Shown here one piece after another: positions 37,301-47,845 of a DNA stretch of 64,000 nt; the first letter of the stretch is position 1, and each line of letters starts with the position of its first letter. The DNA comes from Dugong dugon (taxonomy: Eukaryota; Chordata; Mammalia; Sirenia; Dugongidae). Made by a program: the position numbers and the translations under genes. The stretch lies in NCBI GenBank assembly GCA_030035585.1, contig CM057472.1:88657601-88721600 (forward strand). The letters are read 5' to 3'. Below the pieces are notes generated by a model. The model saw only the letters and a list, made by a program, of their open reading frames with translations. It searched no databases and was not told the origin of the DNA.

Positions 37301-37750
37301 AGTTACTTAGAAAGGTTTCGCTTTTAAGATGGCCATAGTATAAAACATAAAGATCTTAGCGTACTTTTCAAATAGACCAATGTATATCAAAGTTTCTCCA
37401 AGTAGCTATTAAAAATCTAAATCATAAGACAGACACAAGACGCAGTTTTTTCTGGATGAAGAAGGAACTGAGGTTCTATGACTAGCCTTACAAAAAACAG
37501 CAATTCTTAGATATAGCCACCAATCTAATACAAGACAAACTTAGACACAATGCTGTAGACCAGAAGCAAGCTCTTAGAACAAAAGGAGATAGAAAGACCA
37601 CATAAACTCACCAGATAATACAACACAAAACAAGGATATGGGGATCCTAGTTTCTAAAAGTGTATATAGCGATTTTAGGTAAGATCGACTCGATTCAATG
37701 GAAAAAACAGGTACAGAACTACCACTTCTCCTTTAAATATCATAACACAG
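34346..37750 (-). other. ERV retrocopy interior, no recognisable coding
   Basis: About 3.4 kb of AT-rich sequence lies inside the retrocopy. I could not find protease, reverse-transcriptase or integrase motifs in any frame. It may be a heavily decayed internal region or non-coding filler of a non-autonomous ERV. ORFs of 60-80 codons here are not supported. Confidence 0.4.
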
Positions 37751-37752
37751 GT

Positions 37753-37832
37753 CAGGAGCTGTCACCTCCCCCCGAGAATTTGGCAAAACAGGCAAGAGCT
37801 GCCACCTCTCTCTGCGAATTTGGCAAAACGGA
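37753..37832. repeat. 40-bp tandem direct repeat in ERV leader/gag region
   Basis: A unit of about 40 bp (caggagctgtcacctccc and caagagctgccacctctc, both ending gaatttggcaaaac) occurs twice at 37,753 and 37,793. The two are about 85% alike. Confidence 0.75.
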
Positions 37833-38117
37833 GCACTATTTTCCAGGTTTTCTCTGAGCCACAAAAAGGTCTGAATTTTGCAGCTTATAGTGACTCACAG
37901 CTCTTTGAAAATAGAATTACCTCTTCAAACGCCCGAATCCAGGCCTAAACTGCAGTCACTTAAAGGGTTAGTAAATTTCTCTCTTAACCAAACGATCAAG
38001 CAAAAATCTAAGAAAGAGTCTCCTTAATCAATCAACCGGTTTTACAAACAAATATGTGAAACAAAACTTAAGAAAACATGAGAAAGAGAACAACAAAGAA
38101 TAAGCAAAGTTTCGTTT

Positions 38118-38307
38118 TCTAGAGCACTCACCCCGTCAATGTCGAAGGGACGTGGAGTGGGAACACATGGGTCCAAAAGATAGGACCTTTCTTTACCGAC
38201 TTCTGCTCCGCAGTCCAGGTCTCTTTGAAGTTGACTGGATTCGTAGCGTCAGATCCTGCTCACAGCGCCATTAACTGTTGTAGGGGGGAAATATCACAAA
38301 GTTTAGC
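38118..38307 (-). promoter_or_regulatory. ERV U5 end, putative PBS and splice donor
   Basis: On the minus strand U5 (aaactttgtgatatttcc) is followed by tggcgctgtgagcaggat (about 38,263-38,246). That is a position and TGG start expected of a primer-binding site, with imperfect resemblance to a Lys-tRNA type. About 110 bases further lies ggggtgagtgctc (near 38,130), a strong 5' splice-donor-like sequence. Its retention suggests this donor was not used in the copied RNA. The tRNA identity is a guess. Confidence 0.4.
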
Positions 38308-38403
38308 AAAGTAAAAAAGAAAGCTTTATTTGGCATATAGTCAAAAGGACAAAAGTGGGAAAACGGACAAGCGTGCTGCCACAGCCATGTCTGCCTGAGT
38401 CCA
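38308..38403 (-). repeat. ERV R region, 5' copy, abutting the target-site duplication
   Basis: The pair of 32,762-32,857. On the minus strand its first base (38,403) touches the target-site duplication, so the insert starts at the transcription start and lacks U3. Confidence 0.88.
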
Positions 38404-38419
38404 CGTCTTTTCATTTCTT
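38404..38419. repeat. Target-site duplication, right copy
   Basis: Exact repeat of 32,733-32,748. The base after it continues the RTE sequence (gaccactgcttccatggg). Confidence 0.92.
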
Positions 38420-38558
38420 GACCACTGCTTCCATGGGCATTGATTATAGATCCAAGTAAAATGACATCCTTGACAACTTCATTCTTTTCTCCATTTATCA
38501 TGATGTTGCTTACTGGTCCAGTTGTGAGGATTTTCATTTTCTTTATGTTACAGTGTAA

Positions 38559-38888
38559 TTAATATTGAAGGCTGTAGTCTTTGATCTTCATCAATAAGTG
38601 CTTCATGTCTTCTTCACTTTCAGCAAGTAAGGTTGCGCCATCTGCAAAACATAGGTTGTTAATGAGTCTTCCTCCAATCCTGATGCCGTGTTCTTCTTCA
38701 TATAGCCCAGCTTCTCGGATTATTTGCTCAGCATAGAGACTGAATAAGTATAGTGAAAGGATACAACCCTGATGCACACCTTTCTTGATTTTAAAGCACG
38801 CAGTATCCCCTTGTTCTGTTTGAATGACTGCCTCTTGGTCTATGTATAGGTTACACATGAACACAATTAAGTGTTCTGGAGTTCCCAT
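38559..38888 (-). pseudogene. RTE reverse-transcriptase fragment
   Basis: This 109-codon open segment is part of the RTE RT domain: GVHQGCILS (motif 4 region) then GIRIGGRLINNL and the catalytic box. The catalytic YADD is FADG here, losing the second Asp. The frame continues past this stretch with stops. It belongs to the RTE split by the ERV retrocopy and is inactive. Confidence 0.85.
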
Positions 38889-39589
38889 TCTTCACATTGT
38901 TATCCATAATTTTTTATGATCCATAGAGTTGAATGCCTTTGCATAGTCAATAAAACGCAGGTAAACATTTTTCTGGTATTCTCCGCTTTCAGCCCGTATC
39001 CATCTGACATCAGCAATGATACCTCTCGTTCCACGTCCTCTTTTGAATCTGGCTTGAATTTCTGGCAGTTCCTGTTATAAAAATTCTACTATAGCATACA
39101 CTAAATTGGATTACCCTTATTTGTAGCTACATCTGTCTCCACCATTGAAATATAAACTCCTACATAGCATCTAATACTTACTGGAGGTTCAATGAGTGTT
39201 TGCATTTAGAAGGTTTAAAGGGAGGGAGGAAGGGAGGTGGAGTTAAAAAGGTGGTAGAAGATAGCTCTGCAGTAGAGAAAAGTATTTTTTAAAATTAAAT
39301 TCCTGTACCAACACTTGGTTTTTGCCTTTTTTTTTTTGGAATATTTTTATTCCCATTTCAAAAGTGGTACATATTAATTGCAGAATTTTTTAGTATAGAA
39401 AGATTAAAGGAAAGAAAATCACCTATAATCTCCTTAATATTCCTTGTTGATAGTGTTTTATCTTTGGTCTTTTTATTTTCCTATATTGTTTGAAAATTCT
39501 TTTTTGTGTAAGATGTGAAAATAGAATTTTTGTTACTTTTGGAGAATTATTTAAATGATTTTTAAAATGAACACTGAGAGGAACTCAAG

Positions 39590-40664
39590 AAAAAAGGGCA
39601 ACAATGGTAATGACTATAGCATAGACAATCCTGTAACAACAGTATTAACAAACGCTAATTTATAAATGGATACATAGGTAGATCAGTATGCCAAGAGGTG
39701 TGGGAGGGTGTAAGTGAACACAACCACCTGCAGATATAGGTTTGGTGGTGGATATTTCTACATATATAACTGTAGATGCTGCTTATATATAACTGTAGTC
39801 AGTAGAGCACACAATGGCCACAGTCAGGGCGACTTCTTAGACATAACCAAACACCTTGTGGGTTGAAGTTCCTAGGCTTGAAGGTGAAGGACCGTACACT
39901 TGGAAGACATCTATGTCAGTTGGCACAATACAGTTTATAAAGACCAAGTTCTGCTTCCTACTGTGGTGAGTAACGTTTGAGGTCTTAAAAGTTTGCACGC
40001 GGCCATTTAAGATACGACTATTGGTCTCTTATCATCAGGAGCAAAGGAGAGTGAAGAAAACCTAAGACTCAAGGAAGCAATTAGTCCCACAGACTAATGG
40101 ACTACATGAACCACAGCCTACACAACCCTGAGGCCAGAAGAATTAGATGGTGCCTGGTATCACTACCGACCACCCTGACTAGGATCACAACAGAGGGTTC
40201 CAGACATAGCAGGAGAAAAACTGTAGAACAAAAAATCAAATTCACAAAAAAGACCAGACTTACTGGTCTGACAGAGACTGGAGGAACCCCCAACACTATA
40301 GCCTTAAAATACCCTTCTGTACTGGAACTGAAGCTATTCCCAGAGACCACCTTTCAGCCAAACCATAGACAGGCCCATAAAATAAACAATAACACCTGAG
40401 AGGAACATGCTCTTTAAAACAATCAATTATACGGGATCAAAAGGGCAACATTTGCCCAAAAGCAAAGATGAGAAGTCAGGAAGGGATAGAAAGTCAGGAT
40501 GAAAGGAAACAGGGAATATCAGATAGAAATGGGAAGAGTGCTGACACATTGTGGGGAATGAAACTAATGTCATGGAACTGTTTATGTACAAACTATCAAA
40601 TGAGAAACTAATTTGCTCTGTAAACTTTCACTTAACGTGCGATAAAAAATTAAAAAAAAAAGAA
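39590..40664 (+). repeat. L1 3' UTR fragment, 5'-truncated
   Basis: The end (ctgtaaactttcacttaacg, then an A-rich tail near 40,650) matches the 3' terminus of the L1 ending at 29.6 kb. The middle (ggtcttaaaagtttgcacgc, gactactgg-type segments) also parallels it but includes extra sequence. The 100-codon ORF at 40,097 lies wholly in this UTR and is spurious. The left boundary is approximate. Confidence 0.65.
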
Positions 40665-40909
40665 AATTGTATAATATATCCTATATCCACATACAATTTG
40701 ACTTCAAAATTATGATTGTTCTTTTTAGTGGGCAAATAGAAAAAAAATGATGGGCACCTGCTATATTCATACCAAATTTCCATTAATTTGGCTACTTAAA
40801 ATAGAAAATTAACTTATGATATATTATGTTATTTTTAGTCATCTTTTATAATTGACAAATGATATGTAATGTTTTATAGTGGAAGGAAGACAAAACTCCT
40901 CAAAACAGG

Positions 40910-42320
40910 CTGAAAATATTTTTGTAAAGGAAAGGTAATTTTTATTTTTTAAGTTAACTTTAAAAATAATATATTCATATGATTAAAATTCAAATAATCA
41001 GAAAGACATAAAATGGATTCCATCACCCAAGATAGAACTAATACAAACAGCTTCTTGGTATCCCTCCTGAATTTACTACTCATTTTTTAAGCTTTTAATA
41101 ATTTAACAATTGTATTCTGTTATAAATTATTCTGTGACTTATTCTTTTTAGATAATAGAATATTTTCACCATATCTACATATTAGTGTAGTATTTTATAC
41201 ATATTATATATATATGTACATTAATATGATATCTGTCTATCTAGCTATAAAATCAGTCTTTTTAATTTCTGTATTCTGTGGTTTAGCTGGGCCAAAATAT
41301 ATTTAACTATCCTCCAACTAATAACCTGTAAGTTGTTTCCAGGATTTTTATATTTTAGCAGTATGGATTATTTGTTTGATTTTTATTGTCGTTTGTTTTA
41401 AATCCAAGCTAAAAATCCTTTTTCTTTTTAAAAAGTAATTTTATTTTATTATAGTTATTGTTATAACAGGTATGTTAGACCATCTTACATAGCATATATA
41501 TATAATTTTTTGCTTCCTACTTATTGCTATATGGCGTTTTTTCTACTTTGTTTTTATTTTTGTTTCTTCCTTATGGTAGTTAGTGTTCTTCGTGATTACA
41601 TTTATAATCTTTTATAATTCAATATTGTGTACAAAAGTTCTATTTCTTGATTTTTTTAAACTTTAGACAGTATCTATGCAATATAGTATTCCCTGCTGTG
41701 AAATATGACGAAATTTCCCTAGCTACATTTCTTTCCACCTCTCCTTTCCTCCACTGTCAAATATTTAAGAAATATATTTTAATTTTATATGGTAAATGTT
41801 TTTAAAATTTATATTCAGTTTACCATCATAATCCCATTATTGTTCAGGCTGAGACCCCCATTTAAATTGATCCTACGTTCTTTGATGATTCTTTCAAAGC
41901 CCAGTTTTTCTTTTTCTGAGTTGCTTATTTGATTCATCTCTTGGAAGGCTGAGTTTTATCATGAAGGAAGTTTTTTTTGGTTGTTGTTGTTTTGTATTTG
42001 GTTTTTAATCTGAGGAGGGTCCATGGATGCTCTATTCTGTGAGTCTTTGCTTGCTTGAGAGTATTATTCTGTGGCATTTATACAAAGACAACAATTTAGC
42101 TAGGTATAGAATTCTTGCATCACACTTTGTGTCTCAGAACATTGCTCTGACAATGAGGAAACTTGGAAACCAGATCACACTTAAAGGTAAACTGCTTTTT
42201 TTGTCACTATGTCTACAGGGCTGGTCTTCCCATGCCACCCTGGGAATTCTTTGTCTTCCTTTATTTATGAAAATTTTTCTTCTTTCACCTCTGAATATTT
42301 TTCTATTTGTATATGTTTGG
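40910..42320. other. AT-rich, possibly ancient L1-derived sequence
   Basis: Segments such as tttagctaggtatagaattc (about 42,096) recall old L1M elements on the plus strand. Divergence is too great for a firm call. No gene is seen. Confidence 0.3.
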
Positions 42321-42321
42321 T

Positions 42322-42640
42322 AGCTGTTGTTGTCGTGTACCATTGAGGTGATTTTCTACTAATAGCAACCCTGTATGACAGAGTAGAACTGCCCTATAGG
42401 GTTTCCTAAACTGTAATCCTTAGTAGGTAGGGTTGCTATGAGTCCGAACTGACTCGACGGCACCTAACAACAACAATCTTTAGGAAAGGAGCCCTGGTGG
42501 CACAAGAGTTAAGCACTAGGCTGCTAACCAAAAGGTTGGCCATTGGAACCCACCCAGCAGCTCTGGGAGATAAAAACCTCCAAACCACCGGCCTTTTGGT
42601 TAGCAGCCGAATGCTTAACCATCTAAGATACACTAATTAT
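42322..42640. repeat. AfroSINE double palindrome
   Basis: The order is reversed SINE tail-to-middle (42,322-42,425), forward tail (about 42,428-42,478, ending cacctaacaacaacaa), forward SINE head (42,487-42,575, gagccctggtggcacaagag), then reversed head (42,587-42,635, ccttttggttagcagccgaa). Each half can fold back on itself. Overlapping ORFs on both strands arise from the symmetry and are not genes. Confidence 0.75.
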
Positions 42641-42649
42641 CTGATTCAT

Positions 42650-44170
42650 TTTTACCTTCCTTATCTGATCATTTTTATCTCTTTGAACTTCTCCGTATCT
42701 TCCTTTGTAACATCCTCAAGCCTGAATATCATGTCATTCACATGATACTTTTAAAGGTTGCAATGTTTTTAGCTATATCTATTCTATTTTTTGCTGTTTT
42801 TAATGTGGTTTCTATGAATAAAGTCATGTTATTTTTTCTTTATCTCTTTTCTGAGCTTTAGTAGTGTCCTTTCTACTTTCTAATATTGCCTTATCATCTC
42901 TTTAGTCACTTGTATCTCATTAACAAAATTTCTTTCAAAATATCCCCTTGTCTCTCTTTTTTTGGAGAGTATAAAGAAGTGTATGGCTGAAATTTTCTTC
43001 AATGTCTAGGATTTTTTTTTCTGAACTTTGCTTTCATCAGCTCTTTAATATAAATTACGTTTCTTTCATCCCTATATTTTTGTAACATATGTGTCAAAGT
43101 CCCGTTTTGGATGCCGTCAGCTTATTCATCTTTGAACATTAACCGTTCTAACCTGGCCTACTTTTTCCTGAAGACCAGTCTGGGGTGGGCCAGGTGTGTG
43201 ACCTGTATTAACTGGTTTGTCATGTCTGAACTCCTTCTCACCAAATCTGCTGCTGTGTCTTCTGTCCTGGGCCCATCCTTCTACAACAGATCATCCAGGT
43301 AGGAGGTCTATGTGACTTGCAGTAAAGCATCTTATCACAAATGTCTTGTCACTGATGATTTAATGTTTATTTTTGGTCAGCAGTACATGCCCCAAAATCA
43401 CATCCTTTACTTTTCACGTGATCGTCAACACCCTCACTCTTTATTTTTCCAAGTTAAGGATTATTGAACAGGACCATCAGGCTCTCTTACTTGCTTTGAG
43501 AGAAATCTCTACTCAAAGTCCAGAGAAGTGTGCATTGACCATTAGTGTCTTCCTTCCATTTGGTCCAAGCCTCACTGTATTTGGTGGACAGCTACCATTC
43601 ATAAATTGTGTTTTGGGATTTTAACCATTTCTAAATTTCGATGCAAATGAAATTTTATCTTACTAAGTTTAAGCTTGTTGTATGCATTTCATTATATTTC
43701 AGGATTGGAGGTAGGAATGAAAATAAATACGGCTTTTCTCTACCATATTTTGCAGGGAAACCTCTTTCTCCTTTTAAACTGTGTAATGACAGTCCATTTT
43801 AGGGAGGAGTTTAATCTCACACATGTCAGTCACAAAGTTTTTCCTGAATTTAATGCAAAAAAACAAAAATGGCGTAAGTTACTGATGCACAATATCTGTA
43901 CTTCTGGTGGAGATATGTTCTAAATATTTCCACCACTTAAAAATTTAACTTTTTATGAGGATAAAAGTAATAGAAGTTAATTGTTGAAAATTTGGAACAT
44001 GCATGTATTATAAAGAAGGGAATTTAAGCAATGTATAACACCACTACCTGATAGACAGTGTATTTCATTCATTATAAGATGCACGTTTTTTCACATTTGA
44101 ATATTTCTAAAAGGGGGATGTGTTTTATAATTGGTGACACGTCATGATGCAACTGGCAGCATATTTTTGT
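42650..44170. other. Unassigned sequence
   Basis: No firm repeat or gene is seen. The segment at about 43,110-43,310 has higher GC and an ORF of 63 codons ending near caggtaggagg, a donor-like string, but no acceptor or protein similarity that I recognise. Confidence 0.3.
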
Positions 44171-44177
44171 CTTAAAC

Positions 44178-44342
44178 CCTAAAACCAAACCCATTACCGT
44201 TGAGTCGATTCTGACTCATAGAGAACCTATAGGACAGTGTAGAACTGCCCCACAGGGTTTCCAAGGAGGGGCTGGTGGATTCGAACTGCCAACCTTTTGG
44301 TTAGCAGCCTGAGCTCTTAACCGCTGTACCACCAGGGCTCCA
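44178..44342 (-). repeat. AfroSINE, minus strand, short form
   Basis: The copy runs from aaaaccaaacccattaccg to the reversed head gtaccaccagggctcc. It lacks the middle segment between gtttccaaggag and ggctggtggatt, and is otherwise well preserved, suggesting a younger subfamily. Confidence 0.88.
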
Positions 44343-44669
44343 TTTTATATCTTAGTGGTATACAAAACAGTGGTGCCTCATACTGCTAATACCAGCTTAG
44401 ATTTGATGAGATATGGCACTCTTAACATTTTGTTATATTTTCTTCCATATATATGTGTACTTTTTAAAAACAAAATTGAGATCATATGTAGGTAATCTTC
44501 CAGAAAACTTAAATAAAATTCAACAATTTGAGCTACTTGTAGAATAAAATAAGGTGGGATTACAATGTCGTGATCTTTTAAGAATGTCATGCAGATTTAT
44601 AAATGAGTGATCTAAACGTCTACATAATTTAAAACAAATAGAAGAAAAGTATCTGTTTCAAAATATACA

Positions 44670-44850
44670 GGTCACTTAACTTCTCTTAGCCTCAGTTTTC
44701 CTTATCTATAAAATGATTAATAATAATCTTATTAATAATACCTACCTCTTAGAGTAGCCATGATGAATCACTGAAGTACCCCCTATGCTGACACATATTA
44801 AATAGTTAGTAAATAGGAGTCATCATGATTATTGTTAGTAGTAGCAGTAT
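44670..44850 (+). repeat. MIR SINE
   Basis: The segment reads ggtcacttaacttctcttag, then cagttttccttatctataaa and a weak 3' end, matching the MIR core. Confidence 0.65.
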
Positions 44851-45254
44851 CATTATTGATGATTTTTCAAGGAATGGCCCTTAAGCATTTGCTTCCAAAG
44901 ATAGATGGTTGATTCCACTCTATCAAACTTACCTGTATTGACAATTTATTCCATGAGACACTAGCTAGAGACAAACGCTGCTCTTGCCCAGGATCCTCTC
45001 TGAATATGTTTACTTTTAGAATCTTGTTCATTTATTTTGTTTGAATGGATTTTAGAGCTAAGAAGTTTCCTGTCATTTACATTCTGTCCAAATAAAAAGG
45101 AAGAACAAAAACTAGAACACAAACCAGTTCACACAGGGTATTGGGCAATGGCATTCACATGCAAGTGTCCTTGTATCCTTCTCTAATCCAGCTACTCTGA
45201 TGTCACTACTCCTTCCTCCATACTCCCCAGAGGATTATTTGCATTATTTCTTAC

Positions 45255-45410
45255 CACATTCTGCATCACAGTATTCATGTGCGTGCCTTTTTTGGCCTTG
45301 ATTGTGAGGCCCGTGACGGCAGAAATGTTATGCTATTTACCTTTATCTCCATAACATCTGGCATACAGCACATGCTTAATAAGTGCTTTTTGAATTGAAT
45401 TACTTTTGGT
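45255..45410 (+). repeat. L2 LINE 3' end
   Basis: The sequence 'gattgtgaggcccgtgacgg' followed by 'atctggcatacagcacatgc' and 'taataagtgctttttgaatt' is the usual L2 3' end. Confidence 0.5.
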
Positions 45411-45600
45411 CACCTGACTGTTAAGACCATTGTCAGGGTTGCTCATTCCTTGGCGGAAATTGTTGCATCCATTTATTTAAAATTAAAAATATAGTTAAAT
45501 TATATATACATATATGTATCAAATATATGTATATAAGGTCAGACAGTTTTCCAAAACTCTCAACAAAAACCAGCCATCTCTCTTGGTGTTCCTTTCAACC

Positions 45601-45903
45601 TCAGGTCTCCTCCTCAGAGGCCAACACTTTCAGTTCCTCTGGCTGTTCTTTCCTGTATTTGCCTCTGTATGTTAAAATAGCACTGCTTTCTTGACTGCTG
45701 CTTCCATGGGCATTGATTATGGATCCAAGTAAAATGAAATTCTTAACAATTTCAATCTTTTCTCCATGTATCATGATGTTGCTTATTGGTCCAGTTGTGA
45801 GGATTTTTGTTTTCTTTATGTTGAGTTGTAATCCATACTTAAGGCTATAGTTTTTGTTCTTCTTAAGTAAATACTTCAAATCATCTTCACTTTCAGCAAG
45901 CAA
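45601..45903 (-). pseudogene. RTE ORF fragment in the inverted arm
   Basis: A 100-codon open segment on the minus strand begins at an internal Met (MLAESEDDL) in the RT-to-C-terminal region. It runs through LNIKKTKILTTGPISN and NAHGSSSQE, after which RTE similarity stops at the element's left edge (about 45,689). The remaining codons are flanking sequence. Confidence 0.75.
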
Positions 45904-46101
45904 GGTTGTGTCATCTGTATATTGCAGATTATTAACAAGTCTTCTTCCAATCCTGATGTGACTTTCTTCTTCATATAGTTCAGCTTTTCGGACTATAAAC
46001 TCAACATACAGATTGAATAAGTATAGTGAAAGGATACAACCTGATGCACGCTTTTTCTTATCTTAAACCATGCAGTATCTCCTTGTTTTGTTTGAAAGAC
46101 T

Positions 46102-46105
46102 GCCT
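46102..46105. repeat. ERV target-site duplication, left
   Basis: gcct here and acct at 49,339-49,342 flank the ERV. The empty RTE site (seen at 38.8 kb) reads gactgcctcttgg. Four bases is the duplication size made by gammaretrovirus-like integrases. Confidence 0.6.
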
Positions 46106-46149
46106 TGAGTAAGAACATCTCAGATTAGCTTAGGACTCCCAACATGAGA

Positions 46150-47000
46150 TGGTGGCTATGCTAAGATCCGAGGCTAAAACTCCATTTTGCACTGCTTGTC
46201 CACAATACAATTCAGGTAAACTTCTCAAGGTTCTCCCTGGACAATATCCTCCATCTTCTGGACTTATGCTTAAATGACAAATTAATTTAATTGTCCTTCC
46301 TCCTGCCAATGAAAATAAATATGCTCTGGCCATGATTTGCAGATTCTCCCATTGGGTAGAAATTTTTCCTTGTCGACAGACTACAGTCACTCTTGTGGCT
46401 AAGAAGCTTCTGTAGACTATTATTCCCACCTGGGGATCCCCAAAAGTCCTTTGCCGTGATCAGGATACCCATTTAACTGGTCAAATTTTTCAAGAGTTAT
46501 GTACACTATTTCTTATCTGCCAGAGGCTGCATAGTCCTTATCATATACAATCCTCTGGTCTAATAAAAAGAATTAATGGCATCTTAAAAACTCGGTTGGT
46601 TAAGTTATGCAAGTCACTTGATTTGTCTTGGACTAAAGTTCTCCCTTTAGTCCTCCTGAATTTGAAGACTATGTCTTTTGGGTCACACAAACTTACTCCT
46701 TATAAGATAGTAACTGGAAGAGCTATGGCTCTCCCACATACTGCCTACACTGACCCTAGTATAGTTCAGACTGACCTCTTGAAATATTACCAATCCTTGA
46801 TGGCATATTCCCAGAGATACTTAGCACAAGTTAAAGATGCCTTTGATGATCAAAATTCATCTCTCCCAGATTCACTTAAACTCTCTCCTGGTGACTATGT
46901 GTATTGGAAACACCACCAACTAAAGGATTCCTTAGAACTCCACTGGAAGGGACTCTACCAATCAGATGTATCCTCACTCAATTTTGTAACCATTACCTAA
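46150..47000 (+). pseudogene. Class I ERV integrase, broken
   Basis: Integrase inserts viral DNA into the host genome. From the left the plus strand keeps the second half of the zinc domain (CTACPQ), then the catalytic core (IVLPPANE, SHWVEIFPC) and the DQ...HLTGQIF segment. The C-terminal half is open for 134 codons from 46,596 (LTPYKIVTGR, LSPGDYVYWK, LHWKGLYQ). The two His of the zinc domain are missing, as the element begins after them. Stops and a frameshift occur around 46,275 and 46,595. Motifs are typical of the gammaretrovirus-like (class I) group. Confidence 0.82.
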
Positions 47001-47199
47001 AAATCAACCAATTACTGAATTTCTTACTGAAGTTCCTTGTGTTTTCTTATAAAGACTCCCTGGACTGTCTCCTCCTCGGATCACTTAGTTCAGAATCCTC
47101 TGGACCTTGTGATTCCCAAGTTGCAAATCACCTTACCTCTCAATGAAAGCTCTTTATTTTTAATTTCAACCAGACTCTGCTGTTTTTTGTTCTGCAACA
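47001..47199 (+). repeat. ERV LTR fragment (U3 end, R, U5)
   Basis: A TATA box (ttcttataaagactcc, about 47,046) is followed by R/U5, with a late attt-rich stretch, and the LTR ends tctgcaaca at 47,199. Its last 26 bases recur at 49,313-49,338. The 5' part of U3 is missing, and the fragment directly follows integrase. Confidence 0.7.
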
Positions 47200-47204
47200 A
47201 TTCT

Positions 47205-47224
47205 TGGTGTCAGAAGTGGGATCC
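47205..47224 (+). promoter_or_regulatory. ERV primer-binding site, tRNA-Leu type
   Basis: The sequence tggtgtcagaagtgggatcc starts 5 bases after the LTR end. It matches the complement of the 3' end of a cytosolic tRNA-Leu at nearly every base, with one substitution in the first 18. Minus-strand DNA synthesis would have started here. Confidence 0.7.
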
Positions 47225-47845
47225 AAAGGAAGCTGCTGGAGTGACCTCCAGGAGGCTCTGGAACTCAGGCTCTGATACCAGCAGGAGCCTCTCAGCTCAC
47301 TGCTTCCCCGGACTTCCTTGGGAGACTCCTCAAGTGAGCTTCATCTTGTATCCAAACTCCACTCTCTTTGCATAGAGTTCTCTGAGCTTTATTAAGAGGT
47401 TTACTTTCTCTTTTGTCACTCTCAATTTTTCTGTGATCTTTGTCTCTTCGAACAACTTGGTTGAGTTCACTTTTATTTGCGAGCCTAGAGCTCCCTCTGC
47501 CAGGATGCTGCCAAAGGCAACTGTCCCGAAGTTTTCAAGTTCTGTTCTGGGGAATCTCAGACTCCATAAGTAACTTGAAGACTCGGGCACAAGTCGAGCT
47601 TCTAAAAGCCGTTAGGGTGCTTGCCAGCTGCACAGTGGTTAAATATTCCTGTGCTAGGATAAGGTGGTCATGAGACAGTCCAGAGCATTAGGCTGCCTGC
47701 TACCCACAAGAAAACTCTTATGCAGCAAAAGGTACACATTGATTTAAAGCAGAATAAACTACCCAAACCCAGAGGCATTCCTTGATAAGATTTTTTGAGC
47801 CTGAGAATCCTAAACTTTCCTAGCAGACCAGAACCTTCTTTGAAA

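Larger units (their letters stand above)
32749..38403 (-). mobile_element. Processed retrocopy of an ERV transcript
   Basis: Read on the minus strand, the insert begins at 38,403 directly at R (tggactcaggcagacatg). It continues into U5, a primer-binding-site-like stretch and a leader, and ends with U3, a second R (32,857-32,762) and a poly(A) tract (32,761-32,751). There is no U3 at the 5' end and no U5 at the 3' end. That is the structure of the polyadenylated genomic RNA, not of an integrated provirus. Perfect 16-bp target-site duplications flank it. I infer that L1 machinery copied an ERV RNA in trans. The inside is decayed; no intact gag or pol is seen, and only env-like remnants remain toward the 3' end. 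At 5.65 kb it is shorter than a full provirus, so the source RNA was internally deleted or spliced. Confidence 0.88.
32196..39073 (-). mobile_element. RTE/BovB-type LINE, split by ERV retrocopy
   Basis: The minus-strand RTE occupies 32,196-32,748 (3' part, ending in the SINE-like tail) and 38,404-39,073 (reverse-transcriptase part). The two are collinear once the ERV insert and one copy of its 16-bp target-site duplication are removed, as shown by comparison with the uninterrupted copy at 59,008-59,778. It is 5'-truncated within the RT domain near 39,073. Confidence 0.85.

Noticed and set aside
40097..40399. 100-codon ORF with an antisense partner of 82 codons
   Set aside because: Both lie inside an L1 3' UTR, which is non-coding in this family.
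42436..42745. Opposed ORFs with similar peptides on both strands
   Set aside because: The similarity comes from the SINE palindrome, not from two genes.
43100..43320. Possible host exon ending at a gtaggagg donor-like string
   Set aside because: No splice acceptor, no recognisable protein and an ORF of only 63 codons; the local donor-like string is expected by chance.
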